Shown one piece after another: positions 50,597 to 58,401 of a stretch of DNA of 64,000 bases; position 1 is the first letter of the stretch; every line of letters begins with the position of its first letter. Made by a program: the position numbers and the translations under genes. The DNA is from Streptomyces sp. ISL-10 (GTDB taxonomy: Bacteria; Actinomycetota; Actinomycetes; Streptomycetales; Streptomycetaceae): NCBI RefSeq assembly GCF_018614575.1, contig NZ_JAGGOJ010000003.1:620001-684000 (forward strand), in the 5' to 3' direction. The notes below the pieces were generated by a model, which was not told where the DNA came from, searched no databases, and saw only the letters and a list, made by a program, of their open reading frames with translations.

Positions 50597-50670
50597 CTAG
50601 GCGGACACGCCGAGGTCCCACACCTTCCACGCGGTGTACGGCGCGGCCTTCACGTGGATGCGCGGGCCAC
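50597..50670 (-). pseudogene. Possible C-terminal gene remnant of unknown family
   Basis: The minus-strand frame ending at 50597-50599 reads IHVKAAPYTAWKVWDLGVSA, a natural-looking protein end, but upstream it becomes arginine-rich nonsense within 30 codons and then antisense of the VOC gene. It may be the last fragment of a deleted gene. The remaining gap to 50887 holds no supported gene. Confidence 0.3.
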
Positions 50671-50887
50671 GGCCGACCACCCGGCGGCGCGCCCTACCAG
50701 TGCGCCGGCCTTTCTGGACGTCATGACGCCGATCCTGCCCATGCGTCGGGCGCACCCGCAACGCACTTGAGCCGGGCGCGAATCGCCGTGGAGTCGGTAC
50801 TGCGTGCGTCCGGCGCTGTTCGGTAGCAGACTCGGCAGGGACCGCGGTCGCAGGAACCGCCGCCCGGGGGGCCACGAAGGAGGGACC

Positions 50888-51685
50888 ATGCTGAGCACCG
50901 ACTACGTCACCGGCTCCCCGAACTGGATCGACCTGGGCACGCCTGACCTCGATGCGGCCGCCTTCTTCTACGGCAGGCTGTTCGGCTGGGAATTCGCGTC
51001 CGCCGGGCCGGAAGCGGGCGGCTACGGCATGTTCCGCCTCGACGGCAGGACCGTCGCTGCCGGCATGACCGTGCCGGCCGAACAGGCCCCCGCCGGCTGG
51101 AGCGTCTACTTCCAGACACCGGACCTCGACGCGACGGCCGAAGCGGTCGAGGGCCATGGCGGCTCGGTGGTGTACGAGCCGATGGACGTCTTCGACCAGG
51201 GTCGTATGGCGGTCTTCATGGACCCGTCGGGGGCGGGCTTCTCCGCCTGGCAGCCGCGCATCAACAAGGGACTCGACGCCGTCAACGACCCCGGCACGCT
51301 GTGCTGGCTGGAGCTTTACACCCCCGAGCCGGACTCCGCGCTCGCCTTCTACCGCACCGTCCTCGGCTGGGAGACGGACACGATGCCGCTCCCGGACGGC
51401 AGCGGCGACTACACCCTGATCAGGCCGGGCGGCTCGGACCCCGAGGCGGCGTTCGCCGGAGCCGTACCGCTGACGGCGGATCCCCGGGAGAAGGCCCAAG
51501 GACCCTTCTGGCTCCCGTACTTCGAGGTCACGGACTGCGACGCGAGCACGGCCACGGCCCAGGAACTCGGCGGCGAGATCAGGATGCCCCCGACCACGAT
51601 GGAGGGGGTGGGCCGCTTCGCCCGGCTCGCGGATCCGGCGGGTGCGCGGTTCGCGGTGCTGCGGGGTGTGGAGCAACGGAGCTGA
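50888..51685 (+). CDS. VOC (glyoxalase/bleomycin-resistance-like) superfamily protein
   Basis: A 265-residue tandem VOC protein with two beta-alpha-beta-beta-beta modules: GSPNWIDLGTPDLDAAAFFY and, after residue 130, LCWLELYTPEPDSALAFYRT. MAVFMDPSGAGFSAWQP and FARLADPAGARFAVL end the modules. Such proteins are typically hydroxylase- or dioxygenase-like without a known substrate. The ATG at 50888 follows AAGGAGGGACC, an excellent ribosome binding site. It appears to be monocistronic. Confidence 0.9.
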   Translation: MLSTDYVTGSPNWIDLGTPDLDAAAFFYGRLFGWEFASAGPEAGGYGMFRLDGRTVAAGMTVPAEQAPAGWSVYFQTPDLDATAEAVEGHGGSVVYEPMDVFDQGRMAVFMDPSGAGFSAWQPRINKGLDAVNDPGTLCWLELYTPEPDSALAFYRTVLGWETDTMPLPDGSGDYTLIRPGGSDPEAAFAGAVPLTADPREKAQGPFWLPYFEVTDCDASTATAQELGGEIRMPPTTMEGVGRFARLADPAGARFAVLRGVEQRS

Positions 51686-51704
51686 AGGGCTGGGCCCCGG
51701 CTTG

Positions 51705-51733
51705 TTGACGCTTCATTGATCGGCTGTTTATCG
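51705..51733 (+). promoter_or_regulatory. Candidate promoter of the WhiB gene
   Basis: TTGACG at 51705-51710 and TTATCG at 51728-51733, spaced by 17 bp, lie 22 bp before the WhiB ATG in an unusually A/T-rich stretch. The -10 hexamer is a weak match. Confidence 0.4.
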
Positions 51734-51754
51734 CCACGCGGCAAGGTGACCTGC

Positions 51755-52012
51755 ATGGCGATCAACACCATCATCGAGCCGGAACTGGCCTGGCAGGAGA
51801 CAGCGCTGTGCGCCCAGGCGGGCCCGGAGTTCTTCTTCCCGGCCCCCGGATCATCCACCCGCGAGGCGAAGCAGCTGTGCGGAGCGTGCGAGGGGCGGGT
51901 GGCGTGCCTGGAGTACGCGCTCGCGCACGACGAGCGATTCGGCGTATGGGGCGGCCTTTCGGAGAAGGAGCGGCACCGGCTGAAGCAGGGCCGCGAGCGG
52001 GCGGGGCGCTAG
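51755..52012 (+). CDS. WhiB-family iron-sulfur transcription factor
   Basis: An 85-residue Wbl protein. The four cluster-ligand cysteines are present (ALCAQ, QLCGAC and VACLEYAL), with the WhiB turn GVWGGLSEKERHRL and a basic C-terminal tail (LKQGRERAGR) for DNA binding. WhiB proteins bind a 4Fe-4S cluster and regulate sporulation, redox response or antibiotic genes through the sigma factor. The ATG at 51755 is chosen because it begins the usual N-terminus; the GTG-like upstream extension to 51716 lies in the promoter. It is one of several paralogues in a genome, and the subclass cannot be fixed. Confidence 0.93.
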   Translation: MAINTIIEPELAWQETALCAQAGPEFFFPAPGSSTREAKQLCGACEGRVACLEYALAHDERFGVWGGLSEKERHRLKQGRERAGR

Positions 52013-52428
52013 CTTCCGCCGCACGGTCCCGCCCGCCCGCCGGTGGCACCGACGCCGCGGGGGAGGGCGCGCCGACCTGCGGTGATCCGGAGAGGGCGGG
52101 TGCCCCGTCGAGCGGGGGCGGGCACGCGGCGCACGTGGCGCTTCCGTTCCCCGGGCCGTACCGAGTTGCAGTGGTCCGCGGACGGCGCTGCCCAGACACC
52201 GGCCGACTGCTCGCGGGGCGGGCAGGGTGTTGCGCTCGCGCCGTATTCAGTGTCGTTCGCCACGTATGGCCATCGACCCGGCGCCACGCACCGGTACGAC
52301 GAGCCCGTGAACATCCATCCCTGAGCCCGCGTCAACCCCCTACCCCGCACCGCGGTGGGGATATCCGGATGCTCCGGTCGACGTGCTGTCGTTAAGATCG
52401 CCCGGAGTCACGGGGGTGGTGCGGCGGT
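52013..52428. other. Intergenic region without a supported gene
   Basis: The 416 bp between WhiB and the SDR gene contain several open frames but none with a convincing protein. The section 52220-52400 is less G+C-rich (TTGCGCTCGCGCCGTATTCAG) and may hold the SDR promoter. No repeat or hairpin stands out. Confidence 0.4.
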
Positions 52429-53775
52429 ATGAACGACCAGGTCACGAACGACGAGCTCGACGCATTCGGCGTCATGGTGCAACGGCTGCGCACACTGCCC
52501 CTGGGGGATCCGCGGCGGATGCGGGGCGAGGAGATCGCCGCGACCTTCGCGCGGGAGAGCCGCAACCTGCGCCGCAAGGCCGTGCGGCACGCGCGGTCAC
52601 AGGCGGATGCCGCTCTCGCGGCCGCGACCGCCACCGGAGCGCTCGACCGGCGGGAGGACGCGCCGCTCGAGGCCGTCGAGCCGGGCAGGGGCGTCGAGCA
52701 CTACGCACGGCCCCGGCACTGCTATGTCTGCAAGACGCTCTACCGACAGGTCGACAGTTTCTACCACCGCCTCTGCCCGCCCTGCGCCGAGGACAACACC
52801 GCCAGGCGCTCGCTGAGCACCGACCTCCACGGCCGGCGGGTCCTGCTCACCGGCGGCCGCGTGAAGATCGGCTTCCAGCTTGCCCTGATGATGCTGCGGG
52901 ACGGCGCGGAGCTGCTGGTCACCAGCCGGTTCCCGGACGACACACTGCGCCGGTTCCGGGCCGTGCCCGGCAGCGGCGAGTGGCTCGACCGGGTCACCGT
53001 CGTGGCCGTCGATCTGCGCGACCCCCGGCAGGTGCTGGGCCTGTGCGAGCGGCTGCGTGCCGCCGGCGAGCCGCTGGACATCCTCGTCAACAACGCGGCC
53101 CAGACCATCCGCCGCCCGCCGGAGGCCTACGCGCTCCTGGCCGCGGGGGAGAGCGGCGTGCCGCGGCCCCGTGTGCTCATGGCGCCCGGGTACGCGCCCA
53201 TGGCGGCCGTCGGGGCAGCGGACGGCGCGCTCTCCCTCGTACTGTCGGAGCCGGAGGAGGCCGACGAGGCGGGCCTGCTGCCCGACCTCGCGCCGGAGAA
53301 CTCGTGGTCGGTGCGGCTCGGCGGGCTCGACCCCGCGGAGCTGCTGGAGACCCAGCTGGTCAACGCCCTCGCACCGGCGCTCCTCGCCGACCGCCTGCTG
53401 CCGCTGTTGATGGCCTCGCCCCGGCCGCGGCGGTACATCGTCAATGTGACCGCCGTGGAGGGACGGTTCGCGGTACGCAACAAGACGGCACGCCACCCGC
53501 ACACCAACATGGCCAAGGCGGCACTGAACATGCTCACGCGCACGAGCGCGGCGCAGCTCGCCGCCGAGGGCGTGCACATGTGCAGTGTCGACACCGGCTG
53601 GATCACGGACGAGAATCCGGCGCCGCGCAAGGCGCGGATCGCCGCCTTCGGCACCCGTACGCCCCTGGACGTCGTCGACGGAGCCGCCCGGATCTACGAT
53701 CCGATCGTGCGCGGCGAGGCCGGGGACCCGGTCGCCGGCGTGTTCCTCAAGGACTACCAGGAGGCCGCGTGGTGA
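52429..53775 (+). CDS. SDR-family protein with an N-terminal zinc-ribbon-like insert
   Basis: A 448-residue protein. Residues about 96-120 contain a CxxC...CxxC pair (HCYVCKTLYRQVDSF, then LCPPCAED), a zinc-ribbon-like element. The SDR Rossmann domain follows: RRVLLTGGRVKIGFQLAL (residue about 138; a TGxxxxIG variant), DILVNNAAQTIRRPP, and NMAKAALNMLTRTSAAQLA with the catalytic lysine. The usual YxxxK tyrosine is replaced by HTNMAK, so activity may differ or be lost. The N-terminus to residue 90 is a helical region of unknown role. ATG 52429 is the first of the frame. Confidence 0.8.
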   Translation: MNDQVTNDELDAFGVMVQRLRTLPLGDPRRMRGEEIAATFARESRNLRRKAVRHARSQADAALAAATATGALDRREDAPLEAVEPGRGVEHYARPRHCYVCKTLYRQVDSFYHRLCPPCAEDNTARRSLSTDLHGRRVLLTGGRVKIGFQLALMMLRDGAELLVTSRFPDDTLRRFRAVPGSGEWLDRVTVVAVDLRDPRQVLGLCERLRAAGEPLDILVNNAAQTIRRPPEAYALLAAGESGVPRPRVLMAPGYAPMAAVGAADGALSLVLSEPEEADEAGLLPDLAPENSWSVRLGGLDPAELLETQLVNALAPALLADRLLPLLMASPRPRRYIVNVTAVEGRFAVRNKTARHPHTNMAKAALNMLTRTSAAQLAAEGVHMCSVDTGWITDENPAPRKARIAAFGTRTPLDVVDGAARIYDPIVRGEAGDPVAGVFLKDYQEAAW

Positions 53776-53784
53776 GACGCGGGG

Positions 53785-54759
53785 TCAGCGCCCGGCGCGT
53801 GCCGCCATGCGGGCCTTGCGGGCCGCGAGCTTCTCGTCGAACTTCGACGCCTCCGCGTCGAGCCCGCCCATGTACAGGCCGAGCTCTTCCTGCGCCTTGA
53901 GGCCATCGGGACCCAGGCCGTCGATGTCCATGACCTTAAGGAAGCGCAGCACGGGCTGGAGGACGTCGTCGTGGTGGATGCGCATGTTGTAGATCTCGCC
54001 GATCGCCATCTGCGCGGCCGCGCGCTCGAAGCCGGGCATGCCGTGCCCGGGCATCCGGAAGTTGACCACGACGTCACGGACGGCCTGCATGGTCAGGTCG
54101 GGGGCGAGCTCGAACGCCGCGCCCAGCAGATTGCGGTAGAAGACCATGTGCAGGTTCTCGTCCGTCGCGATGCGCGCCAGCATCCGGTCGCAGACGGGGT
54201 CGCCCGACTGGTGGCCGGTGTTGCGGTGCGAGACGCGGGTCGCGAGCTCCTGGAAGGCGACGTACGCGACGGAGTGCAGCATCGAGTGGCGGTTGTCCGA
54301 CTCGAAGCCCTCCGCCATGTGCGCCATGCGGAACTGCTCCAGCTTGTCCGGGTCCACGGCGCGTGACGTCAGCAGGTAGTCGCGCATGACGATGCCGTGC
54401 CGGCCCTCCTCCGCGGTCCAGCGGTGCACCCAGGTGCCCCATGCTCCGTCGCGGCCGAAGAGGGAGGCGATCTCGTGGTGGTAGCTGGGGAGGTTGTCCT
54501 CGGTCAGCAGGTTCACCACGAGGGCGATCTTGCCGATGTCGGTGACCTTGGACTGCTCCGGCTCCCAGGCCTCGCCGTCTTCGAAGATGCCCGGGAAGTT
54601 CCGGCCGTCGCTGAACGGCACGTACTCGTGCGGCATCCAGTCCTTGGCGACCTTGAGATGGCGGTTGAGTTCCTTCTCCACCACCTCTTCCAGCGCATAC
54701 AGCAGCCGGGCGTCGGTCCACGCTTCCGAGCTGCCGAGGTGGGGAGAGGTGATCGTCAC
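53785..54759 (-). CDS. Acyl-ACP desaturase (DesA-type, di-iron)
   Basis: A 324-residue soluble ferritin-like acyl-ACP desaturase introducing a double bond into long-chain acyl groups. The iron ligands are seen in RWTAEEGRHGIVMRDYLLTS (ExxH) and RIATDENLHMVFYRNLLGAA (ExxH), with the additional Glu in EEVVEKELNRHLKV. The GTG at 54759 follows AGGAGC. A pair of 15-bp operator-like repeats lies 30-62 bp upstream of the start, so the gene is probably controlled by a TetR-type lipid regulator. It is monocistronic, convergent with the SDR gene with a 9-bp gap. Confidence 0.95.
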   Translation of the reverse strand: MTITSPHLGSSEAWTDARLLYALEEVVEKELNRHLKVAKDWMPHEYVPFSDGRNFPGIFEDGEAWEPEQSKVTDIGKIALVVNLLTEDNLPSYHHEIASLFGRDGAWGTWVHRWTAEEGRHGIVMRDYLLTSRAVDPDKLEQFRMAHMAEGFESDNRHSMLHSVAYVAFQELATRVSHRNTGHQSGDPVCDRMLARIATDENLHMVFYRNLLGAAFELAPDLTMQAVRDVVVNFRMPGHGMPGFERAAAQMAIGEIYNMRIHHDDVLQPVLRFLKVMDIDGLGPDGLKAQEELGLYMGGLDAEASKFDEKLAARKARMAARAGR

Positions 54760-54788
54760 GAGTGCTCCTGGGGCGGGTCGAGTAATAC

Positions 54789-54821
54789 TTACGGCTTCGT
54801 AGGTTACGAGACCGTAGGTTA
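54789..54821. promoter_or_regulatory. Tandem 15-bp operator upstream of the desaturase gene
   Basis: TTACGGCTTCGTAGG (54789-54803) is followed without gap by TTACGAGACCGTAGG (54804-54818) and the start of a third unit, TTA. Each contains the palindrome TACG-N4-CGTA. They lie just upstream of the desaturase GTG (54759, minus strand) in an A/T-rich region. Palindromes of this TTAC...GTAA type are typical operators for TetR-family regulators of fatty-acid genes. Confidence 0.75.
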
Positions 54822-54966
54822 AGGGTGCGATAAGGCCTCGGCCAAGCCCGGATCCGTAATGTCCCTTTACGCTCAGTTATGGCGGCAGGTGGCGGAACGG
54901 AAGGGAGAGGCACGTCACCGCACTGGGGGAGGGCCGCGCCCCAAGCGGCCCTGCCACCCCGACCGG

Positions 54967-56613
54967 TCAGTCCGCCGGAAACACCTCCGTCCGCAGCTCG
55001 TCGGCCGAGATGTCCCGCAGCCCCTCGTCGTCGAGCAGCAGCCGGCGCGTGACCCCGATCGACTCCAGGAACGCCAGGTCGTGGCCTGCCACGATCAGCG
55101 CGCCCTCGTAGGACTCCAGCGCCGCCGTCAGGCGGCGCACGCTCGCCATGTCGAGGTTGTTCGTCGGCTCGTCCAGCATCAGCAGCTGTGGGGCCGGCTC
55201 TGCCAGGAGCAGGGCCGCGAGGGCCGCCCGGAAGCGCTCACCGCCCGAGAGCGTGCCCGCCCGCTGGTCGGCGAGGGCCCCGCGGAACAGGAACCGCGCC
55301 AGCCGGGCCCGGATCGCGTTGTTCGTCGCACCCGGCGCGAAGCGGGCCACGTTCTCCACCACGCTCAGTTCGTCGTCGAGCAGGTCGAGGCGCTGTGGCA
55401 GGAAGCGCAGCGGCACCTGGGCGGCCACTTCGCCCCCGGTCGGCGCCAGCTCTCCGGCCACAGTGCGCAGCAGCGTCGTCTTGCCGGCGCCGTTGCGGCC
55501 GACCAGCGCGATGCGCTCGGGCCCGCGCACCTCCAGCTCTCCGGGCACCTCCGTCCCGTGCCGCAGCCGCAGCCCGCTCAGCCGGAGCACTTCCTTGCCC
55601 GGGTGGACGGTGGTGTGCGGCAGTTCGATCCGGATCTCGTCGTCGTCGCGCACGGCCTCCGCCGCCTCGTCCAGACGCTCCTTCGCCTCCGTGAGCCGTT
55701 CCGTGTGCATGATGCGGTGCTTCCCGGCCGACTCCTGCGCGGCGCGTTTGCGGGCGCCCATCACGATCTTCGGCTCCCGCTTGGTGTCCCACATCTTCTG
55801 GCCGTACCGCTTGCGGCGCGCCAACTTCACCTGGGCGTCCGCCAGTTCGCGCTTCTGTCGCTGTACGTCGGCCTCCGCGACGCGCATCATCCGCTCCGCC
55901 GCCTCCTGTTCGACGGCAAGCGCCTCTTCGTATGCCGTGAAGCCGCCCCCGTACCAGCTCACCTCGCCGTCCCGCAGGTCGGCGATCCGGTCGACTAGTT
56001 CGAGCAGTTCGCGGTCGTGACTGACGATCACCATGACCCCGGACCAGGCGGTGACCGCGTCGTAGAGTCTCCGGCGCGCATACAGATCGAGATTGTTGGT
56101 GGGCTCGTCGAGCAGGAGCACGTCCGGCCGGGCCAGCAGCAGGGCCGCCAGCCGCAGCAGGACGCCCTCGCCGCCGGAGACCTCGCCGATGGTGCGGTCC
56201 AGGCCGATGTGCCCGAGCCCGAGCTGGTCGAGAGTGGCGCGGGCGCGTTCCTCGACGTCCCAGTCGTCGCCGACGGCCGTGAAGTGCTCCTCGCTCGGAT
56301 CGCCGCCCTCGATGGCGTGCAGCGCCGCGCGCGTCGCCGCGATGCCGAGCACCTCGTCGACCCGCAGTCCGGTGTCGAGGACCAAATTCTGCGGCAGGTA
56401 GCCGACCTCGCCCGCGACGCGGACGGTGCCCGACGTGGGGGCGAGATCACCGGCGATCAGCTTCAACAAGGTGGACTTTCCCGAGCCGTTGAGCCCGATC
56501 AGGCCCGTGCGGCCGGGGCCGACGGCGAGCTGGAAGTCGTCGAAGACCTCCGTCCCGTCCGGCCAGGCGAAGCCGAGGGAGGAGAGGGTGATGAAGGTGG
56601 GGGTGAGGGTCAT
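54967..56613 (-). CDS. ABC-F family ATPase (ribosome-associated)
   Basis: A 548-residue ABC-F protein with two ABC domains and no membrane segment. Walker A sites are GLNGSGKSTLLKLIAGDLAP (about residue 41) and VGRNGAGKTTLLRTVAGELA; signatures are EVSGGEGVLLRLAALLL and TLSGGERFRAALAALLL, and both Walker B sites end LLLDEPTNNLD and LMLDEPTNNLD. The linker (ALAVEQEAAERMMRVAEADV) is charged and helical. ABC-F proteins bind the ribosome E site and can protect it from antibiotics, or tune translation; which drug, if any, is unknown. ATG 56613 is preferred to longer in-frame starts. Its leader is discussed separately. Confidence 0.92.
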   Translation of the reverse strand: MTLTPTFITLSSLGFAWPDGTEVFDDFQLAVGPGRTGLIGLNGSGKSTLLKLIAGDLAPTSGTVRVAGEVGYLPQNLVLDTGLRVDEVLGIAATRAALHAIEGGDPSEEHFTAVGDDWDVEERARATLDQLGLGHIGLDRTIGEVSGGEGVLLRLAALLLARPDVLLLDEPTNNLDLYARRRLYDAVTAWSGVMVIVSHDRELLELVDRIADLRDGEVSWYGGGFTAYEEALAVEQEAAERMMRVAEADVQRQKRELADAQVKLARRKRYGQKMWDTKREPKIVMGARKRAAQESAGKHRIMHTERLTEAKERLDEAAEAVRDDDEIRIELPHTTVHPGKEVLRLSGLRLRHGTEVPGELEVRGPERIALVGRNGAGKTTLLRTVAGELAPTGGEVAAQVPLRFLPQRLDLLDDELSVVENVARFAPGATNNAIRARLARFLFRGALADQRAGTLSGGERFRAALAALLLAEPAPQLLMLDEPTNNLDMASVRRLTAALESYEGALIVAGHDLAFLESIGVTRRLLLDDEGLRDISADELRTEVFPAD

Positions 56614-56691
56614 ACGGGTCTCCCGGTTGCATGGAAGGGGGCAGGGCAACGGGTGGAGACACCGGGACACGTGGCGACGGAGCCGTACGGG

Positions 56692-56726
56692 ATCAAAAAG
56701 AGGTCCCGGTCGGCCGGAAAGCGGAC
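56692..56726 (-). terminator. Possible attenuator hairpin in the ABC-F leader
   Basis: On the minus strand the leader contains CCGG-CCGA-CCGG (with an additional GTCC/GGAC outer pairing) followed by GACCTCTTTTT, a hairpin plus T-rich tail. It lies about 80-110 nt before the ABC-F start and downstream of the putative promoter, so it may be a conditional terminator. Stretches of five T are rare in this genome. Confidence 0.45.
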
Positions 56727-56841
56727 GGCGAGGCGTCGAGGTCGCACACATGCGCGCAGGGCGGAAGCCGGGCTGCACGGTGTCTCAGAACCTCAGACGA
56801 GCAACGTCCTACTCCGATCGACGACAACAGAACCGTCCCTC

Positions 56842-56871
56842 ACGGTAGGGAGCGGGACGCGAGGCTGTCAA
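56842..56871 (-). promoter_or_regulatory. Candidate promoter of the ABC-F gene
   Basis: Reading on the minus strand, TTGACA (56871-56866) and TACCGT (56847-56842) are separated by 18 bp. The -35 box is perfect. Transcription would start near 56835, leaving a leader of about 220 nt before the ABC-F ATG. Confidence 0.55.
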
Positions 56872-56955
56872 CGCGATTAAAGTGCGAGCCGGGCCCCGGC
56901 GTTGATGTCGCAAACCTGCCAGCGGCCGCAGGGTGAGCGCTGATTGAGTGCGGGC

Positions 56956-57780
56956 ATGACGAACCTCCGTGACCTGGCCCTCCGCTTCCACGCCCTGCAC
57001 GCCACCGGCCGCCCGCTGCTCCTGGCCAACGCCTGGGACACCGCGAGCGCCCGCATCATCGCGGACGCCGGCGCCGCGGCCGTCGCCACGACCAGCGCCG
57101 GGGTCGCCTGGGACCTCGGCGCCGCCGACGGTGACCGGCTGGACCGGACCGCCGCGCTCGCACAGGTGGCCCGCATCGCCTCGGCCGTCGGCGTGCCCGT
57201 CACGGCGGACGTCGAGGGCGGCTACGCGGTCGATGCCGACGGCGTGGCCGAGACCGTGCGCGCGGTGCTGGCCGCCGGCGCCGTGGGCATCAACATCGAG
57301 GACGGCCCGCGGCCCGCGGACGAACACGTCCGCCGGATCGCCGCGGCACGCGCGACGGCCGACGCGGCCGGTGTTCCCCTCTTCGTCAACGCCCGCATCG
57401 ACGTGTACCTCGCGGGAATCGGCGCGGAGAAGGACCGGCTGCCCGAGACGCTGGAGCGGGCCGCCGCGTGCGTCGCCGCCGGGGCGGACGGGGTCTTCGT
57501 GCCCGGGGTGACCGACCCGGGGACCGTGCGGGCCCTGGCACAGGGCATCGGCGCGCCGCTGAACGTGATGGCCGGCCCCGGCGCCCCCGATGCGGCCGAG
57601 CTGGGCCGGCTCGGGGCGGCGCGCGTCAGCGTCGGATCGGGGATAGCGCAGGCCACGCACGCCGTTGTGCGCCGAGCCGCGGTCGAACTGCTTCGGACGG
57701 GCACATACACGTCGCTGGCCGGCGGTTACGACTACGGGGAGCTCAATGCCCTGATGGGGAAGGGCCGGAGGGACATGTAG
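56956..57780 (+). CDS. Isocitrate lyase/PEP mutase family protein
   Basis: A 274-residue TIM-barrel protein of the phosphoenolpyruvate-mutase/isocitrate-lyase family: LANAWDTASARIIADAGAAA near residue 24, VPVTADVEGGYAVDADGVAE and GINIEDGPRPADEH. The mutase- and lyase-specific KKCGH motif is replaced by DGPRP, as in the large actinobacterial subgroup of oxaloacetate-decarboxylase-like or unknown members. VARIDVY appears as FVNARIDVYLAG. ATG 56956 is chosen as the conserved start; a GTG at 56944 lies four codons earlier. The exact carboxylate substrate is unknown. Confidence 0.85.
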   Translation: MTNLRDLALRFHALHATGRPLLLANAWDTASARIIADAGAAAVATTSAGVAWDLGAADGDRLDRTAALAQVARIASAVGVPVTADVEGGYAVDADGVAETVRAVLAAGAVGINIEDGPRPADEHVRRIAAARATADAAGVPLFVNARIDVYLAGIGAEKDRLPETLERAAACVAAGADGVFVPGVTDPGTVRALAQGIGAPLNVMAGPGAPDAAELGRLGAARVSVGSGIAQATHAVVRRAAVELLRTGTYTSLAGGYDYGELNALMGKGRRDM

Positions 57781-57796
57781 CGGATCGCCCCTCGGA

Positions 57797-58213
57797 TCAG
57801 CAGGCGTCGCGCAGCAGCTCGGCCAGTTCGTGGTCGAGGTCCAGATGCAGGTGCTCGCTGCCCGCCGGCACCAGGCTCTGCGCCCGTGCGAGGAAGCGGC
57901 GCAGCTCGCCGGTGCGGAGGTGCACCACCGCGATGCCCTCCGGGGCGTGGAACTCCAGCACCGTACGGTCGTAGCCGTACGGCCGCACCCGTACGTCTCC
58001 GACACCGGCTGCCGCATGGACCCCCTCCGCCAGCAGCTCGCGGGAGAACGCCCACGAGGTGTCGATTCCCTCCAGTGTCGCCGGCGCCGGGAAACCGATG
58101 CGCACGGCGAAGGGGTCCCGGCGGTCGTAGTGCAGCGTCGCCGGAACCGACTTCGTACGAGGTGCCGAGGAGACGAGGCGGGCATGAACGGCCTGCTCGA
58201 TGACGGTGGACAA
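57797..58213 (-). CDS. SsgA-like sporulation/cell-division protein (SALP)
   Basis: A 138-residue SsgA-family protein. SVPATLHYDRRDPFAVRIGF, WAFSRELLAEGVHAAAGVGD and VRVRPYGYDRTVLEFHAPEG are the family core; the TGELRRFLARAQSLVPAGSE region follows. SALPs are confined to sporulating actinomycetes and guide septum formation and peptidoglycan remodelling; the subclass is not determined here. The start is a TTG at 58213 preceded by AAGGAG at ideal spacing. It is convergent with the PEP-mutase-family gene, with a 16-bp gap. Confidence 0.88.
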   Translation of the reverse strand: MSTVIEQAVHARLVSSAPRTKSVPATLHYDRRDPFAVRIGFPAPATLEGIDTSWAFSRELLAEGVHAAAGVGDVRVRPYGYDRTVLEFHAPEGIAVVHLRTGELRRFLARAQSLVPAGSEHLHLDLDHELAELLRDAC

Positions 58214-58401
58214 GGCCCGCTCCTTCGTGTGCGGCTCGGTGGAATCGTCGGACCCGGGGCTCCCGGACACCGGGGAAGACGGTCGATCAACGGAATCCGT
58301 GCATCCGGGAACCCAGTGAGCTGCGTCACCGCCGCTGCCCGGTGCCGTGCGCCGTCTCGCACTCTGGACGCCGCTGGGGCCGTGGGCTAACTTCCAGCGC
58401 C

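Noticed and set aside
50676..51676. Minus-strand open frame antisense to the VOC gene
   Set aside because: The VOC protein has both modules and an excellent ribosome binding site; only the last residues of the antisense frame (50597-50670) look protein-like.
52043..52324. Possible small gene between WhiB and the SDR
   Set aside because: Composition is arginine- and proline-rich in all frames, with no ribosome binding site and no recognisable domain.
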